64,000 nucleotides of DNA from Candidatus Aquidulcis sp. (GTDB lineage: Bacteria > Chloroflexota > Anaerolineae > UBA4142). Both the position numbers and the translations under genes were made by a program. This document shows positions 58,422-64,000 of this stretch, piece after piece. Position 1 is the stretch's first letter; every line of letters starts with the position of its first letter. The notes below the pieces were generated by a model. The model had not been told where the DNA came from and searched no databases. It saw nothing but the letters and a program-made list of their open reading frames with translations. The DNA lies in contig DYJA01000009.1 of NCBI GenBank assembly GCA_020723345.1, forward strand, positions 1 through 64,000, in the 5' to 3' direction.

Positions 58422-59073
58422 CGATCATCACGTCGTCCGCGAAGGTCTGGCGACCATCGTCGATCTGGAAGACGATATGACCGTCGTCGGACAAGCCGGG
58501 GATGGTCTGGAAGCCGTGCGCCTGACGCTCGAGCGCGATCCCGACGTCGTCTTGATGGATTTGCAGATGCCGCATCTGGACGGCGCGCAAGCGATTCAGC
58601 GGATCCGGCGCGAGCGACCGAATATCCGCGTTCTGATTTTGACGACGTTTGCGAACGAAGATCACGTCCTCGCCGGAATCAACGCGGGCGCGCACGGCTA
58701 TCTCTTGAAAGACGCGACGCCGGAACAATTGCTGCAATCGATTCGCGCGGTCTATCGCGGGGAAGCGATCCTCGGCAGCGCGGTCGCGGCGACGGTGCTG
58801 ACCAAATTTCGCGGCATGATCGAACGCGATCAAAACGCGCTGCCGCAGAAATCGCCGGAAGAAATATCCGCGCTGCTCACGCCGCGCGAGTGCGACGTGC
58901 TCAATTTGTTGGCGCAAGGCATGAGCAATCAATCCATCGCCGACGCGCTCGTCGTCAGTGTGCCGACCGTCAAAGTTCACGTCAGCAACATTCTCGACAA
59001 ACTGGGCGCGAGCAATCGCACCGAAGCCGTCGTCGAAGCGCGGCGGCGCGGGCTGATCGTCGGCGCAAGGTAG
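58393..59073 (+). CDS. NarL/FixJ-type response regulator
   Basis: A 226-residue regulator: receiver domain (IRVLLADDHHVVREGLATIV ... VVLMDLQMPHLDGAQAIQ, phospho-Asp in the DLQMP block, TF and K near AHGYLLKDA), then a LuxR helix-turn-helix (LTPRECDVLNLLAQGMSNQSIADALVVSVPTVKVHVSNILDKLGASNRTEAV). ATG at 58393 lies within the kinase 3' end (overlap 29 bases). It probably controls the liv operon that follows, but no binding site can be named. Confidence 0.92.
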   Translation: MPPIRVLLADDHHVVREGLATIVDLEDDMTVVGQAGDGLEAVRLTLERDPDVVLMDLQMPHLDGAQAIQRIRRERPNIRVLILTTFANEDHVLAGINAGAHGYLLKDATPEQLLQSIRAVYRGEAILGSAVAATVLTKFRGMIERDQNALPQKSPEEISALLTPRECDVLNLLAQGMSNQSIADALVVSVPTVKVHVSNILDKLGASNRTEAVVEARRRGLIVGAR

Positions 59074-59173
59074 GGGCGAGGCATTCGTCCGAGTGTAATC
59101 GTCATGCCAGGTGATTTGCCATCGGAAAACCCAGGGCTGTCAAAAAATATTCGGCGAATGCCTCACCCCTACG
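59070..59173. mobile_element. MITE-like element with GGGGCGAGGCATTCG inverted ends
   Basis: 18-base ends gtaggggcgaggcattcg and cgaatgcctcacccctac at 59070-59087 and 59156-59173, TA at the tips, about 68 bases of unique interior. The perfect palindrome at 4562-4617 has similar arms. Confidence 0.6.
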
Positions 59174-59260
59174 TCGGCATATCGGAATAGTTCTCAAGTT
59201 ACGTCTTTAGTATGATAGCCGCGCTGACGCTCTGTGTTATAGTCATACGAGAGTCAGAAT

Positions 59261-59315
59261 CCTTGCGAAGGTTGAGCCCGCTTTTGAGTTTGTCGCCAAG
59301 TCAACCTTCACAAGG
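59261..59315. repeat. TTGCGAAGGTTGA palindrome, copy 3
   Basis: ccttgcgaaggttga (59261-59275) and tcaaccttcacaagg (59301-59315), 14 of 15 positions complementary, 25 bases apart. A TATAGT (59238-59243) lies 18 bases upstream. Confidence 0.7.
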
Positions 59316-59437
59316 ATCGTCGCAAAAGTGAGGTGATGATCGCGCACCATGGGTGGGGTTCGCTGCCCTGTGTGACACTCTCGGAAGGAGTGAGATTTAC
59401 AATTCATACCCTATGGAAGGGAAAGGAGAAGAAGATC

Positions 59438-60823
59438 ATGTTTAGCAAGATGACTCGCTTGCTCTGGATCGGCATTGTGCTTGTGACGCTGCTCGCCCTT
59501 GCCGCGTGCGCGCCCGCGCCAACACCCGCGCCCACCGCGGCGCCGCCCACTGCCGCGCCCAAACCTGCGGCGACAACTGCGCCCGTCGCCACCGCGGCTC
59601 CCCAAGCCACCACCGCGCCGGCGCCGACTGCCGCGCCCAAAGCGGCTGAACCAAAGAAACTCTTGCTCGGCTTTACCGCCTCGCAGACCGGCGCGCAGCA
59701 AGTTGCTTCCAAGAAGCAGATCGAGGGCTTGCAACTCTGGCTCGACGACGTCAAAAAAGCCGGAGGGATCAAGCTGAAAGACGGCACGACCTATTTGCCG
59801 GAAATCAAGTTCTACGACGATGAGAGCAAGACCGACCGCGTCCAGACGCTCTACACCAAACTCATCAACGAAGACAAAGCCGATTTCTTGCTCAGCCCGT
59901 ACAGCAGCACGCTGGTGAAAGCCGCCGCCGTAGTCTCAGAACAGAACGACAAGGTGATGATCACCGCCGGCGCGGCGGATGACGCCACGATGGAACAGGG
60001 CTTTAAGAAGACGTTCCAACTGTACACCCCCGCCAGCCGCTACCTGACCGGCGCGGCGGACGCGCTGAAAAAGTTCGTCCCCACGGCGAAAAAAGTCGCC
60101 ATCATTTACGAGAAGGATTCCTTCTCCACTTCGGTCGCGAACGCGCTCCAGCCGTACGCCAAGAGCATCGGATTTGAGGTCGTCCTCTTCGAGGGCTATG
60201 ACACCGGCACGACGGACTTTGCGCCGTTCATCAACAAGATCACCGCGGCGAATCCGGATGCGATCTTGGGCGGCGGTCACTTTGCGGATGGCACGACGTT
60301 TTCCAAGCAGTTGTTTGAAAAGAAAGTGCCCATCCAATTTGTCGCGATCCTCGTCGCGCCACCCGAACCGACCTTCAAGGACATTGGTGATGCCGCGTTA
60401 GGCATCATCGGACCCAGCCAGTGGGAACCGCAAGTGACCTTTAGCGCAGAATCGGCAAAGGCGGCGAACCTGCCGTACTATGGTCCCAGCAACAAAGCAT
60501 TCACCGACGCATACCTTGCCAAGTACAAAGAGTCGCCGTCCTATCACTCTGCCGGCGGCTATGCTCAGGGCTTGGTTCTGCAAAAGGCGATTGAAGACGC
60601 CGACAGTGTTGATCCTGCCAAGATCGTCGCGGCGCTGGACAAGATGAACCTGATGACTTTTTACGGCGTCATCAAGTTTAGCACCGACGCCAAGACGCAT
60701 GGCAAACAGCAAGCGCACGGAATGGTTTACATGCAGTGGCAGAAAGATTCTGCTGGTAAACTGGTAACCCAGATCGTGTGGCCCCTCGAAGCCAAATCGG
60801 CGGACGCCGTTTTGCGAAAATAG
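59438..60823 (+). CDS. livK: Branched-chain amino acid ABC transporter binding lipoprotein
   Basis: A 461-residue substrate-binding lipoprotein: signal with lipobox (VTLLALAAC, Cys about 24), an Ala/Pro/Thr linker of about 45 residues, then a Peripla_BP_6 domain (LLGFTASQTGAQQVASKKQIEGLQLWLDDVKKAGGIKLKDG, ADFLLSPYSSTLVKAAAVV, VAIIYEKDSFSTSVA, YHSAGGYAQGLVLQKAIE). ATG at 59438 with AAAGGAG 8 bases upstream. First gene of livKHMGF. Confidence 0.88.
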   Translation: MFSKMTRLLWIGIVLVTLLALAACAPAPTPAPTAAPPTAAPKPAATTAPVATAAPQATTAPAPTAAPKAAEPKKLLLGFTASQTGAQQVASKKQIEGLQLWLDDVKKAGGIKLKDGTTYLPEIKFYDDESKTDRVQTLYTKLINEDKADFLLSPYSSTLVKAAAVVSEQNDKVMITAGAADDATMEQGFKKTFQLYTPASRYLTGAADALKKFVPTAKKVAIIYEKDSFSTSVANALQPYAKSIGFEVVLFEGYDTGTTDFAPFINKITAANPDAILGGGHFADGTTFSKQLFEKKVPIQFVAILVAPPEPTFKDIGDAALGIIGPSQWEPQVTFSAESAKAANLPYYGPSNKAFTDAYLAKYKESPSYHSAGGYAQGLVLQKAIEDADSVDPAKIVAALDKMNLMTFYGVIKFSTDAKTHGKQQAHGMVYMQWQKDSAGKLVTQIVWPLEAKSADAVLRK

Positions 60824-60923
60824 TTCGTCAATCCAGTCATCAGGCGATCAGGCGGTCAGGCAACCGGGCAACCGATTGACTGATTGCCTGATTGACCGAT
60901 TGACTATTCACGATGAGGTGTAA
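60824..60923. repeat. 8-nt-word array between livK and livH
   Basis: caggcgat, caggcggt, caggcaac, cgggcaac then gattgact, gattgcct, gattgacc, gattgact: octamer units with an inverted second half. Confidence 0.7.
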
Positions 60924-61781
60924 ATGAATATCGAAGCCTTGATCGCTTCTTCGATTGACGGACTGATGCTGGGGTTTGTCTTTGGGCTGATGGCAATGGG
61001 ACTGACGCTCATCTTTGGCGTTATGAAAGTCATCAATCTCGGGCACGGTCCGTTCATCGTCATGGGAATGTTCGCGATCCTCGTGATGAGCCAACTCGGC
61101 ATCAATCCCTACCTGGGCTTGGTCATCGTCGTCCTGCTTGGACTGTTGACGGGGATTGTGGTGTACTTTGTCGCCGTCCATCGCGTCATCAACGCGCCCG
61201 AATTGACGACGCTCCTCGCAACCTTTTCGGTCAACATGATCCTGATCGGCGCGCTGACGATCATCTTTTCGACCAGCCCGCGCGGACTCGATCTCGAACT
61301 CCCCTCGTTCCGCACCGGCGCGATCACGGTCCTGGGAACGCGTTTCGTCGCCGTGCTCGTCGCCGTTGGCGTGACGATCGCATTGTATTCTTTTCTCTAC
61401 CGCACGCGCACCGGCAAGTCCATTCGCGCCGTCGCCAACAATCGCGGCGCGGCGGAGCTGATGGGCATCAATTCCAGCTGGATCCTTGCGCTCAGTTTCG
61501 GGATTGGCACGTTGTTGGCGATGATCTCCGGCGGTTTGCTGGCGACACTGTTTTCGTTCACCGTCCTTTCCGGTGGAGGGCTGGAGGTCAAGAGTTTCGT
61601 CATCGTCGTGTTGGGCGGCTTGGGCAATCCGACTGGCGCGTTGTTCGGCGGCATCATCATCGGTTTGCTCGAAAGTATCACGACCATCTTCATTCCGGTT
61701 TCCTGGGTGCCTGTGTTCGAATTCGTCGTGTTCGTGTTGATCCTGCTCTTCCGCCCGAACGGGTTGTTCGGAGCGCGGTGA
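60924..61781 (+). CDS. livH: Branched-chain amino acid ABC permease
   Basis: A 285-residue inner-membrane permease with about eight hydrophobic segments. GLMLGFVFGLMAMGLTLIFGVMKVINLGHG is the LivH start signature; GKSIRAVANNRGAAELMGIN is the cytoplasmic EAA-like loop that contacts the ATPases; VLGGLGNPTGALFGGIIIGLLES is the C-terminal repeat of that motif. ATG at 60924 after GATGAGGT. Confidence 0.93.
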   Translation: MNIEALIASSIDGLMLGFVFGLMAMGLTLIFGVMKVINLGHGPFIVMGMFAILVMSQLGINPYLGLVIVVLLGLLTGIVVYFVAVHRVINAPELTTLLATFSVNMILIGALTIIFSTSPRGLDLELPSFRTGAITVLGTRFVAVLVAVGVTIALYSFLYRTRTGKSIRAVANNRGAAELMGINSSWILALSFGIGTLLAMISGGLLATLFSFTVLSGGGLEVKSFVIVVLGGLGNPTGALFGGIIIGLLESITTIFIPVSWVPVFEFVVFVLILLFRPNGLFGAR

Positions 61782-61803
61782 TGGATGATCGAGGTCATGT
61801 GAT

Positions 61804-62772
61804 ATGAAAACACTATCAAGTCCATTCATCTGGATCATCCTGGTTGTGGTGGGAGGCGCATCCCTCCTGCCGATTCTCACCAATTCGGTGTCCCTGCGCG
61901 AAGATATGTTTCTGATGCTGATGTTGGTGATCCTGGCGTCGAGTATCAACATCATTATGGGCTACACCGGCTACGTCAGTTTCGGTCACATCGTCTTCTT
62001 CGGGCTGGGTGGCTATCTCGCCTTTTTCCTGATGAAGGAATTTCAAGTTCAGTTTATGCTCGCCGCGCTCGTCGGCGGCGCAGGCGCGAGTCTGATCGCG
62101 TTTTTCATCGGCATTCCGGTTCTGCGCTTGCGCGGCGCGTACTTTGCGCTGGCGACCATCGGCATCAACGAAGCGTTCCGTTCGTTCTTTACCAATTTCG
62201 ATCTCTTTGGCGGCGCGGTGGGCATGTTCTTCAACTTTTCGGTGTACGATGCGTACGGCGGCGCGAAGAATGCCGGACAACTTGCCTATTACGCGATGGT
62301 CGTGCTGGCGCTCGTGACGATTGGCACCAGTTTCGTCATCAAAAAGAGCAAGTTCGGGCTGGGGCTGATGGCAATTCGCGAAGACCAAGATGCTTCGATG
62401 GTGCTGGGCATTGACCCCGCGCGTCTCAAAGTCCTCACCTACACGATCTCGGCGTTTTTCCCGGCAGTCGCGGGCGCGCTCTTTTTCTTCAAGAACGGAC
62501 TCATCGAACCGGGGCCCGCGTTCGAGTTGCATCGCTCGATTGAGGCGCTCGTCATGGTGATGCTGGGCGGCTACGGTACCGTCACCGGTCCCATCGTCGG
62601 CGCGGTGGTGTACGAACGGCTGCGCGGTTTCCTGATTACCGATCCGACGTTGAGCAACGCGCATCTCGTCATCGCCGGAGTTTTGCTGTTGTTGATCGTG
62701 CTTTTTGTGACGGCGGGCGTCATCGGTTGGGTGCGGCAACGTGTGCCGGCGCTGCGGAGGTATCTCGAATGA
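61804..62772 (+). CDS. livM: Branched-chain amino acid ABC permease
   Basis: A 322-residue permease partner: MGYTGYVSFGHIVFFGLGGYLAFFLMKEF is the LivM motif, GLGLMAIREDQDASMVLGIDPARLKV the ATPase-contact loop, and LGGYGTVTGPIVGAVVYERLRGFL the C-terminal repeat. Eight or more membrane segments. Its stop overlaps livG by 4 bases. Confidence 0.93.
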   Translation: MKTLSSPFIWIILVVVGGASLLPILTNSVSLREDMFLMLMLVILASSINIIMGYTGYVSFGHIVFFGLGGYLAFFLMKEFQVQFMLAALVGGAGASLIAFFIGIPVLRLRGAYFALATIGINEAFRSFFTNFDLFGGAVGMFFNFSVYDAYGGAKNAGQLAYYAMVVLALVTIGTSFVIKKSKFGLGLMAIREDQDASMVLGIDPARLKVLTYTISAFFPAVAGALFFFKNGLIEPGPAFELHRSIEALVMVMLGGYGTVTGPIVGAVVYERLRGFLITDPTLSNAHLVIAGVLLLLIVLFVTAGVIGWVRQRVPALRRYLE

Positions 62773-63536
62773 GCACAACAAACTCGGTGATCCTCACGAT
62801 CGAAAATGTCAGCAAGCGTTTTGGCGGTTTGCTGGCGCTGGACAAAGTCAACCTCTCGGTCAAGGAAGGCGAAATCTTTGGCATCATCGGACCGAACGGC
62901 GCGGGCAAGACGACGCTGTTCAATGTGATCAACGGCGTCTATCCGCCGACGGAAGGGCGCGTCAAGTTTCGCGGCGAAGACGTGACCGGTTTGCAGCCGT
63001 TTGATATGAGCAAACGCGGACTCGCGCGCACGTTCCAGGTCGTCCGACCATTGTCCGAGTTGACGGTGCGCGAAAACGTGACGGTGGGCGCGTGCTTTGG
63101 GCGCGAGCACCTGCCGTTGGAAAAAGCGGAGAAGGTTGCGGACGAGGTGTTGGAGTACGTCGGGCTGGCAGAGCGCAAAGAGATGCTCGCCAGCAAGCTG
63201 AACGTCGCGCAGAAAAAACGGCTGGAGATGGCGCGCGCGCTCGCCGCGCGTCCGATTCTGCTCTTACTCGACGAAGTGCTGGCGGGCTTGAATCCGCACG
63301 AAGTCGCCGATATGCTCGGCGTCGTCCGCAAGATTCGCGACCAGGGCATCACCATCTTGATGATCGAACACCTGATGCACGCGGTTATGAACTTGTCGGA
63401 TCGCGTTTTCGTGTTGGACTATGGCGCGCAAATCGCCGAAGGGACGCCGCAAGAGGTCTCGAATCATCCGAAAGTGATCGAGGCGTATCTGGGCGATCCC
63501 AAAGTCGCGCAGCGTTTCTTGGAGGGAGCGGCATGA
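62769..63536 (+). CDS. livG: Branched-chain amino acid ABC ATPase
   Basis: A 255-residue ABC ATPase: Walker A GPNGAGKTTLFNVI (about 40), Q-loop RTFQVVRPL, signature read as LNVAQKKRLEMARAL rather than LSGGQ, Walker B PILLLLDEVLAGLNP, and switch His in LMIEHLMHAVM. The LNVAQ form occurs in some LivG proteins. Overlaps livM and livF by 4 bases each. Confidence 0.93.
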   Translation: MSTTNSVILTIENVSKRFGGLLALDKVNLSVKEGEIFGIIGPNGAGKTTLFNVINGVYPPTEGRVKFRGEDVTGLQPFDMSKRGLARTFQVVRPLSELTVRENVTVGACFGREHLPLEKAEKVADEVLEYVGLAERKEMLASKLNVAQKKRLEMARALAARPILLLLDEVLAGLNPHEVADMLGVVRKIRDQGITILMIEHLMHAVMNLSDRVFVLDYGAQIAEGTPQEVSNHPKVIEAYLGDPKVAQRFLEGAA

Positions 63537-64000
63537 GTATCCTAGCAATCAAAGATCTCGAATCGGGCTATGGCGAATTGCAGATCCTGTGGGGGCTTTC
63601 TCTGGAATTGCAGCCCGGTCGCCTGACTTCCCTGGTCGGCTCGAACGGCAGCGGCAAGACGACGCTGCTGCGCGCGGTGACGGGTCTCCTCAAACCGTGG
63701 AAGGGGCGCATCACCTTCGATGGCAAAGATGTGACACATCTCTCGCCGCACGAAAAAGCGGAAATGGGCTTGGTGCTCGTGCCTGAAGCGCGTCAACTGT
63801 TTACCGATATGAGCGTGCTGGAAAACCTGGAAATGGGCGCAACGCCGAAGGGCGCGCGCGCCGAATTCAAACAAACGCTCGAGTGGGTGTACACGCTGCT
63901 GCCGCGCTTGAAGGAGCGCCAAAGTCAAATCGCCGGGACGCTGAGCGGCGGCGAACAACAAATGGTCGCGATTGCGCGCGGCTTGATGGCGAAACCCAAA
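63533..64000 (+). CDS. livF: Branched-chain amino acid ABC ATPase, 3' end cut by window
   Basis: First 156 residues of LivF: Walker A GSNGSGKTTLLRAVTG, VPEARQLFTDMSVLENLEMGA is the LivF-specific block, and LSGGEQQMVAIARGLM the signature. ATG at 63533 overlaps livG. The gene continues past base 64000. Confidence 0.92.
   Translation, partial: MSILAIKDLESGYGELQILWGLSLELQPGRLTSLVGSNGSGKTTLLRAVTGLLKPWKGRITFDGKDVTHLSPHEKAEMGLVLVPEARQLFTDMSVLENLEMGATPKGARAEFKQTLEWVYTLLPRLKERQSQIAGTLSGGEQQMVAIARGLMAKPK

Overview
The window is about 64 kb of GC-rich bacterial chromosome with dense, mostly co-oriented genes and very strong GCG/CGC codon bias. Long Thr-Pro or Ala-Pro linkers on secreted proteins, the Lgt/lipoprotein systems, the STAND and TIR proteins and the short-repeat load suggest a filamentous-type Chloroflexota (Anaerolineae-like) genome. 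That placement is inference; no rRNA gene is present to settle it.

Layout. 1-5.5 kb: end of a surface-polysaccharide cluster (RmlD, two GT2 glycosyltransferases, a methyltransferase, a GT-C membrane glycosyltransferase). 5.5-7.05 kb: two decayed insertion sequences. 7.07-16.6 kb: housekeeping genes (an rRNA-type methyltransferase, RlmE, a ParA-like ATPase with a membrane partner, MurA with a DUF2442 partner, YchF, Lgt), interrupted by a Phd-type antitoxin and a TIR-transmembrane-FGE protein. 16.7-19.3 kb: an octaheme cytochrome c lipoprotein with a long structured leader, and a small membrane protein. 19.3-27 kb: arginine biosynthesis (argC, argB, argD, a GNAT gene, an argA-like gene, argG, argJ) behind a promoter, a 26-codon Arg-containing leader peptide and a terminator that together look like a ribosome-mediated attenuator. 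27-31.5 kb: two large GT-C membrane glycosyltransferases on the minus strand. 31.6-38.7 kb: an accessory patch (GxxExxY nuclease-like gene, frameshifted DUF4062/NB-ARC/TPR STAND protein, DUF559 nuclease-like protein, HEAT-repeat protein, CaiB-type CoA-transferase, a small protein with an HNH nuclease). 38.8-45.6 kb: secreted or lipid-anchored proteins and a VapBC-type toxin-antitoxin pair. 45.9-54.6 kb: a CHASE2/degenerate-cyclase protein, a FadR-type regulator with its own operator, and a 2-oxoacid dehydrogenase operon (HIBADH-like, E1 alpha, E1 beta, M24 peptidase-like, E2). 54.8-64 kb: a LivK-like protein followed by a histidine kinase and a response regulator, then livKHMGF for branched-chain amino acid or amide uptake, cut by the window end.

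The most striking thing is the repeat content. Many spacers are quasi-palindromes made by iterating one 7-nt word (8 or 10 nt in some) and then its reverse complement, with a different word in each family. They resemble the heptamer STRR repeats of cyanobacteria but are folded into hairpins. Several arrays, and other palindromes, sit in frame inside genes (GT-C genes, argJ, the argA-like gene, E2), as Rickettsia palindromic elements do. A 131-bp MITE with TA ends occurs twice in opposite orientation, 10 kb apart, with 129 of 131 matches. The decamer-word repeats flank a GxxExxY gene, which suggests a partnership worth testing.
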